Below are positions 1 to 11,227 of a stretch of 64,000 bases of DNA, piece by piece. The stretch spans positions 132,823,872 through 132,887,871 of the forward strand of contig OY720635.1 in NCBI GenBank assembly GCA_963169105.1, given 5' to 3'. The translations under genes and the position numbers were made by a program. Positions within the stretch are counted from its first letter, which is position 1; every line of letters starts with the position of its first letter. This DNA comes from Ceriagrion tenellum. Taxonomy: Eukaryota > Arthropoda > Insecta > Odonata > Coenagrionidae. Below the pieces are notes generated by a model. That model was not told the DNA's origin and made no database searches. It saw nothing but the letters and a program-made list of their open reading frames with translations.

Positions 1-164
1 CACAGAAGAAAAATAAGTCGCAAAATTTCTCAATGAAATAAGAAATCGGTTCGTATTCGAGCACGACTTGCACCCTCGATGGCATCCCACGTGGAACTCG
101 AAATTTCGGCGCAAGTTATATAAAAATACATTTTTCAATCTTTGACTTTGACACACGTATTTGA

Positions 165-443
165 AGGATCTCAGATTTTCCCGGCGTATCTGATGGATAA
201 AGGTTTCTCGGGTTTTCTACCGGGTGAGCAGGTCCATGGGGCCCAACGTTTCGGAGAACGACTTGTCCTCCATCATCAGGGGGTTTAGCTTCCGGATCAG
301 GCTTCAGCTCAGGCTTTCAGCTTCCGAATCATTTCGGAAGCTTAAACTCCCCCCCCCCTGATGATGGAGGACAAGTCGTTCTCCGAAACGTTGGGCCCCA
401 TGGACCTGCTCACCCGGTGGAAGACCCGAGAAACCTTTATCCA
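165..443. repeat. Hairpin element with 14-bp target-site duplication, hammerhead-like core
   Basis: Long inverted repeat whose arms (about 195-300 and 345-442) are near-perfect complements. It is flanked by an exact 14-bp direct repeat, ACACACGTATTTGA, at 151-164 and 444-457, which marks it as a transposed unit. The right arm reads CTGATGA, then a self-complementary stem (GGAGGAC/GTTCTCC around a 5-nt loop), then GAAAC. This is the order of the hammerhead ribozyme core, with one extra T before the stem. Related copies lie near 22136, 31470, 36132, 39725 and 62935. The family is inferred to be Penelope-like or a derivative; no coding part is present. Confidence 0.6.
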
Positions 444-702
444 ACACACGTATTTGATAGAAAACGTCATAAAACTATGAAATATATTTTTTCGAGTTTT
501 AGGAGAACACGTTCATTTCTCACTGAAATAATTTAGAAAAAATATCTCATGTGTCATCGGGCGCCGAGTTCAAGTAGCTATTAATTGTCAAAGAAACCGA
601 ATCGGCATGCTTTTTTTATTCTTTCATTTTCACCTCTATGGGTAACTGATGAAAAAACACCATGAAAAATGTCACGCAAATCTGTACGTAGACAAAACTA
701 CA

Positions 703-790
703 TCTACGACTACGAAATACCTTGAGAGTCACCACTAGGGTGTGTGGCACGGGATGACTCCACTCCTGGCAGAAAGCAATCATCCCCGTT
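703..790 (-). mobile_element. LINE-D 3'-end remnant
   Basis: Begins with a CATCTAC-type tail, followed by the stem-loop block (CCACTAGGGTGTGTGGCACGG) found in the other LINE families here. Closest relatives are at 18415 and 44180. Only the 3' terminus is visible and no coding part is recognised. Confidence 0.5.
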
Positions 791-969
791 CAAATCAGTA
801 CCGCGCCCTTCCCCCAGTCGCTAGGCGCAGTTAGCCAGGATAACAATGCGCGGCCAGACCAGATACTAGTGGAGTGCAACGTATATTAACATGCTACCAT
901 GCAACCATTGTTATATTACAACTAATGTTTAGTGTTAACGATGCGATAAATAGTCCACATCATTGGTCG

Positions 970-1560
970 TTCAATCCTAGGATTGGTTGACTGCGGCCCA
1001 CCAGCCTTCCCTCGCGAATGCTAGTTCCCTTACCTCCTGGTATCTCTTCCTATCTACTTTATTCTTTATTCGGTCTATGAACTTATTTCTGGGTCTTCCT
1101 CTGGAGAAATTTCCCTCTATTTTACCTCAAAATATGTTCTTTACTAACCCATTGTGTCTGAGGGTGTGTTCAATCCATCTTGTTCTTCTTTTCTGTACGG
1201 AGCTCCAAGTGGTCTTTTCCTCTACTGTTCATCTGTACACTTCATCATTTCTTTATTTTGTCCGTCCATTTTATCTTCAGCATCCTCCTCCAGCACCAAG
1301 GTTCGAAGGCTTCTTGTATTTTTTGGTCAGCTTTTCTAATGGTCCATGCTTCCAAACCATAGAGTGCCCCGCTCCTTAAGAATATTTTCACATACCGTTT
1401 CCTGGTTCTTTGTCCTATCATTTTTTTTAGAACAGCAGTTGTCTTTTTTCCATGAACGCCTTCTTAGCTTGGGCTATTCTCCGCTTAATGTCCGTTGTAC
1501 TTCTTCCGTCCAACGTGATGGTACTTCCGAGTTAAATAGTCCTAAAAAGCACTAAACCAT
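970..1560 (-). mobile_element. RTE-like non-LTR retrotransposon, 3' remnant
   Basis: The reverse complement around 1270-1400 encodes a segment like LYGLEAWTI followed by WCWRRMLKIKWTDKI. This is the typical C-terminal region after the reverse transcriptase domain of RTE-like endonuclease/RT proteins. Frames are interrupted by stops and shifts, so it is dead. The segment at about 960-1075 recurs at 34664-34780 inside gene B. Confidence 0.6.
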
Positions 1561-1816
1561 GCAGAAAGCTAAATCATGCCGGAATTTTCATGCGGTTGTT
1601 AGTTGTTGGTAATGGTGGTTAGATATTAAGTACAAGTACAAAATCTACTCTACCTAGTGCGTGTCAAACTTTCATATCGCTATCATTTTAGTCCCTGGTT
1701 ATACGTAAAAAAATGACACTCTAAATCTATCGGTTATGCAGCCTATTTCCGTATTTTTTTGCCATCCAGTGACCTTAGAAAGCGTTGCTTTTATTTTTCC
1801 CTCTCTTCCTCAACAG

Positions 1817-4800
1817 CCACAAGGATGACAAAATCCTTGTCAGGGTAGGAGAATGGGACTCTCAGACGAGCAAGGAAGTATACCCTCATCAGGACAGAGT
1901 GGTGTCCAAGATCATCATTCACGAGCACTTCAAGAGCAGCTCTCTGTTCAACGACGTGGCCCTGCTCTACTTCCACGATGAAATCAAACCAGCGAAGCAC
2001 ATCGGGACCGTGTGCCTTCCCAAGAAGGAGCAAGTGCCGCCGCCCAAGACAAAGTGCTTGGCAAGCGGGTGGGGAATGACGGAATTCGGTAAGTGTGCAT
2101 TTACATCTACATCTACGTCATCCCCTGCAAGCCACCCAAAGGGTGTGTGGCAGGGGGTGTTGCCACACCAGGCATGCATGTATGACACGGTAGAACACCG
2201 AAATTACATTGAAACCCGCGTACCACACATGCAAAGCGCCAATTAAAAATCTCATAACCAAGAAACATTCTATCGTCAATCGTTTCAACATGCAAGGGAT
2301 ACAAAGACTACTACTACAGATTCCAAATATAATGCATAAATAAGAACGTAGAGAATATAAAGAGAAATATTTACTGTCTGCCTATTGTCGCTATTCGAAC
2401 TATTCATGATGACAATCACAGCTGTTATGGTCCCGAATGGTACGCGGAAAAAATGACATTTTGTACCTATCGGTTCTACAATCTAGCTCTCTAATTTTAT
2501 TGGCGCGATCTAATCTGCCGTAGTACGAAGGGGTTAATGGTATGTTTTTTACGTCATCAGAGAAATGATTTTCCTGAAATTTAGTTAGGAGGTTAAGGTT
2601 ATTATTTAATCTACGCTGCGATAGCAATTCCCATCCTAATTCTTCTAACAGTGATAGTCCCATTTTTATCATGAAATAACTGGGAAGAATTACATCTACA
2701 TCCACTTATTACCCTGCAAGCCGCCGCAAAAGGTATTTGGCAGGGGGTGAATAATCACCAACATGAAGTACAGCGATGAAATTTACTTTCACCAATATAC
2801 ATCACACTATTGGAATGCTACAAATGCTACAGGGGCAACTAAAATAAAATATAATGTAACTATGAAAACGTGACACAAGAGTCATGTAGGGAACATGCAA
2901 AACATGGTGTTAGTACCACTCGGCAGATTTTGAAACATTTACACAGTTTCCTTTGCGACTGTTAGAGCAGATAATAAATTATCTAAGGTATTTCGTTGTA
3001 CCTTTTTAAGCCAGATGGTTCCCTAGTAATAATGGAGATTATACTCGAATTATAAGTTTTCATTTCAGCAGTTGTAGGAAGCATGAATTAGATATTGCAT
3101 AATTCATGGTGCGATAATTCAATTTTATATGACCTAAATTCTAATTTATTAAATCAAAATATCTATAAAAGTCTTCAACGTGACTCACTTTCTTAACGTG
3201 GTACATTTACAACTACTTCACTCGATTTTTCTTTCTTTACTCCTTTTTTTCTTCTTCTTTTACATCTTTTCGATACTTTCAAGATTTGTTACGGTCTTGA
3301 AAAAATTGCTGCGATGACGTAATGATTTATTTTCGAAAATAGTCGAGAAAACATACAAACTACAATCTGTCTATTTTTTTATGAGATCTTGGTGTTGTAA
3401 ACTCCTCACATTTTTTTTAAATAAGGTCACTCTGGAGTAAATTTACGTACCATTTCCCATGAAAAAGAGCAGGCAATTTTCGTCAAAACTCTTCGAAAAT
3501 AGTTCAGTAAGGGCCCCCCCGCGCACTGGCAACTTAAATCACCGGCAACTAAACAGTTTACTCACCCGCCACCGCGCAATGGCGATTAAATAGTTGCCTC
3601 TCAGCTCAGTTTACAGTGGATCTCGTGGAAGCTACTTGTGTTGTTGCGCTCATTCTGAGACAGCGAAAAAATAAGCAAAGGAACAAAAAGTTTTGGGTAC
3701 ATCCAATAATTAGTTTCAGGCTTCTTGATGGGCTATTTTATAAGCTGTTTGATAGATTGAAAGAACATCCAAATAAGTTCTTTAATTATTTTAGAATGAG
3801 CATAGAAACTTTTGATCAACTGCTGGTTACCCTTGGACCTCTAATAACTTACCAAAATACATCATTACGACAGGCTGTACCACCTCAAGAAAGATTGGCA
3901 GTGACTCTAAGGTAAGGAAAATATTAATACCACTAATAGTTTAAATTATTTATTGCAAAAGAAATGGAAATGCAACGTTTTTATTGCTTTATATTAGTAG
4001 TTATTGAAGTACTCCGAAAAGCGCTCCGAGCAAGGGCCGTCAAGCAACTGAATAGTTGACAGTGCGCGGGGTTGGGCAAAAACCTACGTGGTCTATTCCT
4101 GCCGGCAACAGTTTACTCACCCTCGGAATAGGTTCGGACGCAATTATTTAGCTGCGGCAACTAAAAAGTCGCCCGTGCGCGGGGCCACAGTCAATACCGT
4201 GTGTTTCATTGGAACTTCTTCAAAGTAACTAAATAGTTGCTTTGAAAAAGTTGCCAGTGCGCGGAGGCCCTAAGAGGCTGATATTTTGGTATTTTCGGAA
4301 GAATAAGATATATTTTTTTTCGAAATGAGACCAAATTTGTTGATTTCTGGGTGACATGATATTTCGCTCATACCGCCTCAATCGTATAATTCTACTATCA
4401 TTAATTATGTATTTTGATTATAAAGACACGAAATTGATAAAAGAAAATGATGCATACCCACTCGCATACCCATCATGTCACTTCCTTCCTAGGTTGGCAA
4501 ATTCAAAGAATTGAGTAGCCGGTAGCTCTGGAAAATTGGCTCCATTATAATAGTTTCTTCCATAACACCCTATCCTTACGGACCACTTTCGCTTCTCTTG
4601 CGCTCAATCATTGCTTCATGCACACGCTCCATTCCAAATATTCTTCCCTTTTAGAGTTATTTTATTTTCTTCGTCGTGTTTTCATTTTTTCAGGAGTGAT
4701 CATTTTGTTTTCGTATTCCGTATCATCATTACTATACACAGGTGTATTTTGTGAACGGGGGGAATGTTGAAGATGGAAAAATGACTATTTTATTTGATTT

Positions 4801-7800
4801 GGAACTTGTACAGTAGGAATATAGAAACGTTTTTTGTTTTTCAATTGTTTTCATTTCCTACGAGATAATATTGAGTGTATTTCTTGCTTATTTATTGTAT
4901 TGTTGGTTTTGTTTTAAGTGTGAAGCCATAATTACAGAGTTTGCATTCACAGTTATCGACTAGTGTGTTTTTCAATAAGTGCGCCACGCCCTCTTCTTGA
5001 CGATATTCTACAAATTTCACCCATGATTTTGCAGTTTTCCTCCCCTTCTCACACCGTTCATATTACTCTGCTGTATATGTATCTGCTTCTTCGTTCGACC
5101 CTCATTCATTCTCTCGAGGCCTAACCAACTAAGCATCCCTGTAATGGACAAATATTAATGTGTATGAAATTTGTTTTATTTTTCAACAGGCAAGGAAGGA
5201 AAGTACAGCACTATTCTGACGAGAGTGGAAGTCCCAGTGGTAGCTCATGATAAGTGCCAACACTACCTCCGTCAAACTAGGCTGGGGCAATATTTCAAGC
5301 TGCACAAGTCGTTCATCTGCGCTGGTGGAGAGAAAGGAATCGACACGTGCAAGGTACGTTGTGTAAACTTTCCACAACTGAACTCTGAGCATGCTCAAGT
5401 CTTAGTTTGTTCGATAGCAGATAAAATTCTTAATATTCAGATTGGTGAATAGCGTATGGAAGCTCAAATAGGAATCTAATTAACTACATTTATTATTGAG
5501 GATAAGTTCATTTATATCTCTAAGCACTGTGAACCTTTGCATGATTTGATTCCAGTTCATATTTGGGTTAAGAGATATAAACTTAATAATCTTCATCTAC
5601 ATATTATCCTGCAAGCCACCTCAAGGGTGTTTGGCAGGAGGTGACTTATCACCAATATGAACTACAGTGAAGAAATTTACTTTCACCTACTAGCGCTACA
5701 CTGTTGTTATACTACAAATGCTACAGAAACTACTAAAATTATCTATAATGTAACTATGTAAACGTGACACAAGAGTCACGCAGGGAACATACAAAACTTG
5801 GTGTAAGCACAGCTCGGAAGATTAAGAAAAATTCATTGGGGGTATATGAATTAATCAGCTACACTACCTGTCAGATAGAAAAATCCAAAGTCTAAACGCA
5901 GCCATTGGAATCTCTTATGATCGCCGGAAAAACGACATTTGAAACCTTTCTATTTTACAATCTATTTCCCTTATTTTATTCTAATGATCCGATGTACGTA
6001 TTGTTTAGGAGTTCGTAAGATATTGATAACTTCTTCTGAAAACAAATCGGTTTTGAAAGTGCATAAAAGATTAAGTCAATTTTCAATCGGCGATCTGAAA
6101 GCGATTCCCATCCCAGTTGTTGCAAGAGCGGTCAGTAACACCCACGAGACGAATAAAACGGCATTAAGAAAAATAAGAACTTTAAAGATACATAACATGC
6201 ATAGCTGACTTGGCCATGAGGAATCACGTCGAATAACATTCCTGGTCCCATTCAGTTTCCAAATGCAACATTCTCATCACTAGTTATACAGCCATAAGAG
6301 GGCTTTACTGCAGCTCGGATAACATTCATGGCCCCTTTCAGTTTCTTAACATATTGTGAGCGGAAAGAACGAGTTTTTGCACCTATCTGTTCCGCAATGT
6401 ACCTCTAGTATTTATTCGCTTCTGTCAGACCTAGAGCTGTAGTGTGGCGTCATGATAATATTCCCTGTGTTGTTCTGACGCACACCAGTTCTGAATTTAT
6501 CGAGCAATTGTTAGTGTCGGAAAATGAATAAAAAATGAACAAGATTAAAAAGTACACACAAAAGCAGATGTGGGAAGTTAACGGGAAAAGAGAGCAGACA
6601 ATTATTTGGCGCAATTTCAGAGAGACGAGATCCGGATGGACAGACTTTGAGACAATAACATTGTAAGGAACATAATTGAATGGAAAGTCACTCGCGGAAG
6701 ACCTTAGGACAACTGCACAGTCCAGGTTAATCGGGATTGTAAGCCGAGGAGCTGCAAGAACATGAAGGAGGTAGTGGTGGACAAGGTAACATAGAGAGAG
6801 CTGCAGTCAACTAATCTTATGAATATTTTTAGCATATTGCAATAAACATCTAAATCTACTTATTACCCTGCAAGCCACCACAAGGGTGTTTGGCAGGGAG
6901 TGACTTATCACCAACATGGACTACATAGAAGAAATTAACCTTCATCAACAAACACCACACTATCTGTGTACTACAAATGCTACAGAAACTACTAAAATAA
7001 TCTATAATGTAACTATGTAAACGTGACATGCAGAGTACATGCAAAACATGGTGTTAGCACTATTCGGCAGATTTAGAAACGTATTACATCTACATCTACG
7101 TGATACCCTGCGAGCCACCACGAGGGTGTGTGGCAGGGGGTGAAGATCACCAAACATGCACTGTTGACATGCAACTAGGATAGTTAATGGAGACATGCTA
7201 GATAATATGGTCACATGCAGCTAGATGGTTAGTATCTACACAATATGATAATATTAGGGGTATACGAATTAATCAGCTACACTACCTGTCAACTAACCTA
7301 CTCCTAAGTGTCAACACAGCCATTATGGTCTCTATCGATCGTGGGAAAAACGTCATTTTAAACTTATCTGTTCTACAATCTATTTCCCTTATTTTATGTT
7401 CATGATCTGATCTACCGTAGTATGTTGGAGTTCGTAAAATATTGATAATTTCGTCGGAAAATAAATTTGTTTTGGATTTACGCAAAATTCTGAGCTTAAT
7501 GTTCAATCGACGGTCTGCAAGCAATTCGCTCTACGACAATTAATCGACTTGCTGTGTATTAAAACGATGCAGACTTGAGGGTTCGAAAAATATCGCCATC
7601 AATTGAAAGACAAACTCTGGAAGTGTATACCTTCAGGAGCATCTACATCGATGCGTTGCAATCATCGATGCATCCTTAGTGTGTGTAACCCCCCCCTCAA
7701 TAAGAACTGAGCTCCACTAAATACACTCCCATATTGCACGTTACCATTTCACCTGCCAAAACCTGATCCCTCACATCTTCACACGGAGGACGCTGTAGAA

Positions 7801-8136
7801 AACCTTTGTCCTGTAGGAAGATATGTGTGCGACACATCTCTCTCCAATTTACACCTTTCGTTTTACATCCAAAACATTAAATAGATTTTTTACGACAAAT
7901 ACTTCATACGAGCTTTTCCAACCTTGTTTCAGGGTGACGGCGGCAGTCCATTGGTTTGCCCTCATCCGGATCACCCAGAGCATTACATCCAGTCCGGCCT
8001 CGTGGCTTGGGGCATTGGCTGTAACGACCATGAAGTCCCGGGTGTCTACGCCGATGTGGCTCACTTCAGGGACTGGATCGACGAACATATGAATGCACTC
8101 GAACTGGACAGCTCTTATTACATCTTACACCACTAA
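1817..8136 (+). CDS. CLIP-domain serine protease homolog, gene A (exons 3-5 only)
   Basis: C-terminal part of a PPAF2-type serine protease homolog. Exons are 1817-2088, 5190-5353 and 7933-8136 (stop TAA), all with AG/GT borders and the same lengths and phases as genes B and C. Exon 3 carries the VRVGEWD block and NDVALLYF (catalytic Asp kept). Exon 4 carries the CAGGEKGIDTCK block. Exon 5 opens with GDGGSPLVCP, so the active-site Ser is Gly and the product should bind but not cleave. It ends ELDSSYYILHH. Exons 1-2 (signal peptide, CLIP domain, catalytic His) must lie left of the window. The introns are full of LINE-A and LINE-C copies and one Harbinger element. Family role (from knowledge of PPAF2-like SPHs): haemolymph cofactor for prophenoloxidase activation. 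Confidence 0.9.
2103..2652 (-). mobile_element. LINE-A, 5'-truncated copy in gene A intron 3
   Basis: Starts on the + strand with the CATCTACATCTACGT tail and the CCCTGCAAGCCACCC stem-loop. It continues into antisense coding for the C-terminal LINE-A block (EELGWELLSQRRL, YYGRLDRANKIRELDCRTDRYKMSFF). Truncated near the LEELGWE block. Confidence 0.85.
2692..2945 (-). mobile_element. LINE-C, 3'-end fragment
   Basis: Tail-like start (ACATCTACATCCACTTATTACCC), then the LINE-C 3'UTR that recurs at 5594, 6846 and, inverted, 11203. No coding part remains. It abuts the LINE-A copy to its left. Confidence 0.7.
2946..3507. other. Unrecognised AT-rich intron sequence
   Basis: Intron of gene A. T-rich runs; no coding pattern, repeat family or RNA gene recognised. 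Confidence 0.5.
3511..4270 (+). mobile_element. PIF/Harbinger-type DNA transposon, internally deleted
   Basis: Imperfect terminal inverted repeats of about 24 bp (left GGGCC...GCGCACTGGCAACTT; right AAGTTGCCAGTGCGCGGAGGCCC) are flanked on both sides by the 3-bp direct repeat TAA (3508-3510, 4271-4273). A 3-bp TWA target duplication is diagnostic for PIF/Harbinger. Several subterminal copies of the GCGCACTGGCAACT motif occur inside. It carries only the first transposase exon, so it is non-autonomous. Confidence 0.88.
3616..3915 (+). pseudogene. HARBI1-like transposase, N-terminal exon
   Basis: The 99 codons match the N-terminal region of Harbinger transposases: KFWVHPIISFR, FDRLKEHPNKFFNYFRMSIETFDQLL, then ITYQ and PPQERLAVTLR. 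A good donor (AAG/GTAAGG) follows at once, as in intact family members. The expected start codon is GTG here (no ATG), and no downstream exon with the DDE nuclease is found before the right TIR. It is therefore a remnant that cannot encode a working transposase. Confidence 0.85.
4274..5189. other. Unrecognised intron sequence
   Basis: Rest of gene A intron 3 up to the exon 4 acceptor (TTTCAACAG). AT-rich; no repeat family or coding pattern recognised. Confidence 0.5.
5594..6155 (-). mobile_element. LINE-C, 5'-truncated copy in gene A intron 4
   Basis: The 3' stem-loop (CCTGCAAGCCACCTCAAGGG) and LINE-C 3'UTR are followed by degraded antisense coding equivalent to the block at 10694-10936. Frames are broken. 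Confidence 0.7.
6580..6830 (+). mobile_element. RTE-like LINE 3' fragment
   Basis: Contains a degraded IEWKVTRGRPRTT ... MKEVVVDKVT ... RAAVN pattern, typical of the very C-terminus of RTE-like elements. Strand is opposite to the copy at 970-1560. Moderate support only. Confidence 0.45.
6826..7690 (-). repeat. Left arm of a large inverted segmental duplication (LINE-C plus flank)
   Basis: Reverse complement of 10520-11227. The match covers the LINE-C fragment and also non-LINE sequence on both sides (about 25 bp beyond the tail, and the 7550-7690 block with TCGAACCCTC and CATCGATG). A DNA segment was therefore duplicated, rather than two LINEs inserting independently. The left arm carries a later LINE-B insertion at 7084-7262. 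Confidence 0.85.
7084..7262 (-). mobile_element. LINE-B 3'-end insertion
   Basis: CATCTACATCTACGTGATACCC tail and the CGAGCCACCACGAGGG stem-loop. The empty site survives in the right arm near 10965, where the two flanks are contiguous. TATTA on both sides is a possible short target duplication. Confidence 0.8.
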
Positions 8137-8335
8137 TTACGATCAGTATGACTCTCTCGTGGAAGGGACAGCTCTTCCCAACGTGAAGTCGAAGTTGTTT
8201 GTTTTAGTGGACTCGGAAAATATATTTTATTCAATGCAACTTAAGATATTAGTATAGAACTTTGCGGCATTGCTGATTGACTGTTTTAATCCTGATTATG
8301 TTTTTATCGTCTCCAAGAGATGCATTGCGTCGGGA

Positions 8336-8341
8336 AATAAA
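8336..8341 (+). promoter_or_regulatory. Candidate polyadenylation signal of gene A
   Basis: AATAAA, 200 nt after the gene A stop codon. It is the first canonical hexamer in the 3' flank. Confidence 0.5.
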
Positions 8342-9100
8342 TATTTTAACAATGGATTCGTTGTTCTTATTTCTTATGATCCAGTGTATTTCAGTCATTG
8401 CAGATCTTTAGGTTTCAACAGCAGTAATCATGTTCATCTGACCATTTTCCCGTGATGATACCAGAATACTCTTGGATGAAGTTTTCCGAACGATTCTTTT
8501 TTTCTTCCCATTGTTACCACCTAGCACTTGTTCCACCAAGAATTTTAGGATTATTTTGCTTTAAATCTCTAGCGGGTATTTCCAAGTAAAAACGATCTAA
8601 AAATATCGCAAATGCCCTTTGGCATCTCCGATTTCAATCCCATTTGGAGATCATTTTCCGTTATACTACATAGATAACCATGCCCTATTGCTTTGCTAAA
8701 TATGAATCAGTTGCTTAGTTGCTGGAGTATGAAAATTTTAGCTTTTCATAAACTTGTTTGGTTCGTCTTTGAAATCTCCGGACACCAAATACTAATGTCA
8801 AGGCAAAAACGTTCATTTGAATGATGAAGCAACGACGCAGAATGGTGTTACGTCATTAATTAAAGATATTGAATTTTTGAATACGAATTCTTATTTGTAA
8901 ACTTCAAAGGTGTTTATCTCAAAACACGAGCCCTTTTGCTTTTCCTTATTTCTGAAATATTTTGTAGCTACTTATCTAGGCTATGCGACATAAAAAGATT
9001 GCGCGGGTGTTTTTTGTTTTAAGGAAAAAATTAATTTTTAAAAATCTCATGCCCGATTTATACACCCAAGGTTCACAGCATCCTAGGATTGATGGCGTTT
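8342..9100. other. Intergenic, nothing recognised
   Basis: 3' flank of gene A. AT-rich; no coding pattern, RNA gene or known repeat seen. Confidence 0.5.
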
Positions 9101-9645
9101 TTATATTGTCGTTGCAACACCAATTGCGTATCTTTTACATTTAAGGGGCCGATGTAGAGGCAAATTGCTACCAAAACAACAAAACACACTCCTTTTATAT
9201 ATGTCCATTACTGGAGCATCTAACCCACATTCATTTATTACCCACTCATTCCTCGCCCTATCCATTTTACTTTTGCCGCAAATACTCCTCAGATAACTCA
9301 TACCCACGGCGTTTAGTCTAATTTTATATTCACCTTGACATACCTATGTTTCACTATCATACAACAAAGTGGGGAGAAGTACACATTTGTACACGTCAAT
9401 TTTCGCTTCCTTAGACAGGCAATCATTCCTTGATATGTTCCACATGCTACCTACCACTTTCCTTCCAGCATTCGCACGTCTCTTTATCTCCTCATCTATC
9501 CGTCCATCTTTCTCAAACATCTTTCCTAAGTACACAAAATCATCCACTTGTTCAATTACCATTCGCCCTCATCATACAGTTATTCTCCCCATTCTCCTTG
9601 TCAAAAACTACTACTTTAGTCTTGCACGCATTTAGTTTTAAATAA
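9101..9645 (-). mobile_element. Non-LTR retrotransposon RT C-terminal remnant
   Basis: Antisense coding reads NACKTKVVVFDKEN, then (after a frameshift) DDFVYLGKMFEKDGRIDEEIKRR, VLLPTLLYDSET and, further on, MSYLRSICGKSKMDRARNEWV. This is the standard post-YxDD region of an endonuclease/RT element of the RTE- or R1-like type. At least one frameshift and stops; no 5' half and no clear termini. Confidence 0.75.
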
Positions 9646-10217
9646 ATTGTGGAAGTCAGAAATCTTGTTTATCCTGCAGGTATGTTAGCTATTTCCTCCG
9701 TCTTATTCCGTCCATTATACACCGTCACCCTCCTCCATGTGTAATAATGTACGCACGCAGAAAACTCCCGTTGGGTCTCATTTTTAGTCGTCCTAAAACC
9801 TCTGAAGATTTCACCCCTCGTGACGCGCGGATGCGATTGAAACGCGCTGGAAATGGCGCAGGTTTGTGGTTGAAACAAACCAACCTGGTGCATTCGAACA
9901 CAGTGCAGATTTGCTCAGGTTTTTGAAATTCATAATCGCCATTACGTCAGGGGTTTCTCAAGAGTGTTGAGAGGACGCATACCGATGACAGGAAAATAGT
10001 GGGATTTAGGCGTCAGGCAGTGAGGAAATCGCCCCCTGACGGTCAGCCTTAAAAGCCTTGCTCAATGTTTGTTTACTCCATACGCTGCCTGCGACGGGGG
10101 TCAAGCACACCTCCCTTCATTCATGTGGCTGTCCCTGACGGGATCGGCTGGTCTCTCCCCTGCATAAAGTGGTAAAGTGATCGCTGCAATAGGGAAACTA
10201 AGAATATTGTTGCGAGC
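9646..10217. other. Flank upstream of the orphan SPH exon
   Basis: No coding pattern. A CATAAAG box near 10165 is a weak TATA candidate. Just before 10218 the sequence resembles the 5'UTR segment that precedes the start codon in genes B and D (GCGAGCATGAG). Confidence 0.4.
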
Positions 10218-10407
10218 ATGAGAAATACACTGTACTGTACTATCTCCTTGGCCTTGCGGCCCTCATGGTGATGTCGGAGGCTTACGAAGATCCCAAGGTG
10301 AAGGGTTATGAGCTAATTCCGTCCCCGAAAGACTGCAATTGTCCTCCTTACTACCTTAGTGCCAACGGAAGCGTCATCGAAGACGGAGCCTCGATCATTG
10401 ATGTCAG
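10218..10407 (+). pseudogene. Orphan, frameshifted first exon of an SPH gene
   Basis: Homologous to coding exon 1 of B, C and D. It has the ATG in the same context (GCGAGCATGAG), a hydrophobic LLGLAALMVMS core, then ELIPSPKDCNCPPYY, IEDGASIIDVR and an intact donor (CAG/GTGAGG) in the usual phase. The ATG frame stops after 17 codons because TGTAC is tandemly duplicated at 10231-10240, shifting signal peptide and CLIP region out of frame. The third CLIP cysteine (YYQC in B) is Ser (YYLS). No exons 2-5 follow before gene B, 17 kb away. Either a dead copy, or a lone exon left by a deletion or partial duplication. Confidence 0.85.
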
Positions 10408-10519
10408 GTGAGGCCATCTGATACCTTATAATGATAAATCGTGGAATCGACCACTTGCCACACACCCTTAAAGTGGCTTGCATCGATGAAAACTACTTTA
10501 AGGATGTGTGGAAGGAAGT

Positions 10520-11227
10520 GTGTTAAGGTAACACACTTTAAGTATGCATCGATGTTTGCAACGCATCGATGTAGATGCTCCTGAAGGTATACACTTCCAG
10601 AGTTTGTCTCTCAATTGATGGCGATATTTTTCGAACCCTCGAGTCTGCATCGTTTTTTACATACGGCAAGTCGATTAATTATCGCAGAGCGAATTGCTTT
10701 CAGACCGCCGATTGAACATTGAGCTCAATCTTTTGCGTAAATGCAAAACAAATTTATTTTCCGACGAAATTATCAATATTTTACGAACTCCAACATACTA
10801 CGGTAGATCAGATCATGAACATAAAATAAGGGAAATAGTTTGTAGAACAGATAGGTTTAAAATGTCGTTTTTCCCACGATCGATAGAGACCATAATGACT
10901 GTGTTGACACTTAGGAGTAGGTTAGTTGACAGGTAGTGTAGCTGATTAATTCGTATACCCCTAATGCATGTTTCTAAATCTGCCGAGTAGTGCTAACACC
11001 ATGTTTTGCATGTACTCTGCATGTCACGTTTACATAGTTACATTATAGATTATTTTAGTAGTTTCTGTAGCATTTGTAGTACACAGATAGTGTGGTGTTT
11101 GTTGGTGAAGGTTAATTTCTTCTATGTAATCCATGTTGGTGATAAGTCACTCCCTGCCAAACACCCTTGTGGTGGCTTGCAGGGAAATAAGTAGATTTAG
11201 ATGTTTATTGCAATATGCTAAAAGTAT
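10520..11227 (+). repeat. Right arm of inverted segmental duplication, with LINE-C
   Basis: Inverted counterpart of 6826-7690. It includes a LINE-C copy in + orientation: DRRLNIELNLLRK, LRTPTYYGRSDHEHKIREIVCRTDRFKMSFF at 10694-10936, then the 3'UTR and AAATAAGTAGATTTAGATG tail near 11203. The arms enclose gene A exon 5 and the orphan SPH exon. Confidence 0.85.

Noticed and set aside
987..1379. 130-codon open frame on the + strand
   Set aside because: It is the antisense shadow of an RTE-like LINE remnant; the - strand carries the recognisable RT C-terminal pattern.
2100..2170. Regularly recurring CATCTA-stem-loop blocks as a CRISPR-like or satellite array
   Set aside because: The units are scattered, on both strands, with unequal lengths behind them; they are LINE 3' ends, not a repeat-spacer array.
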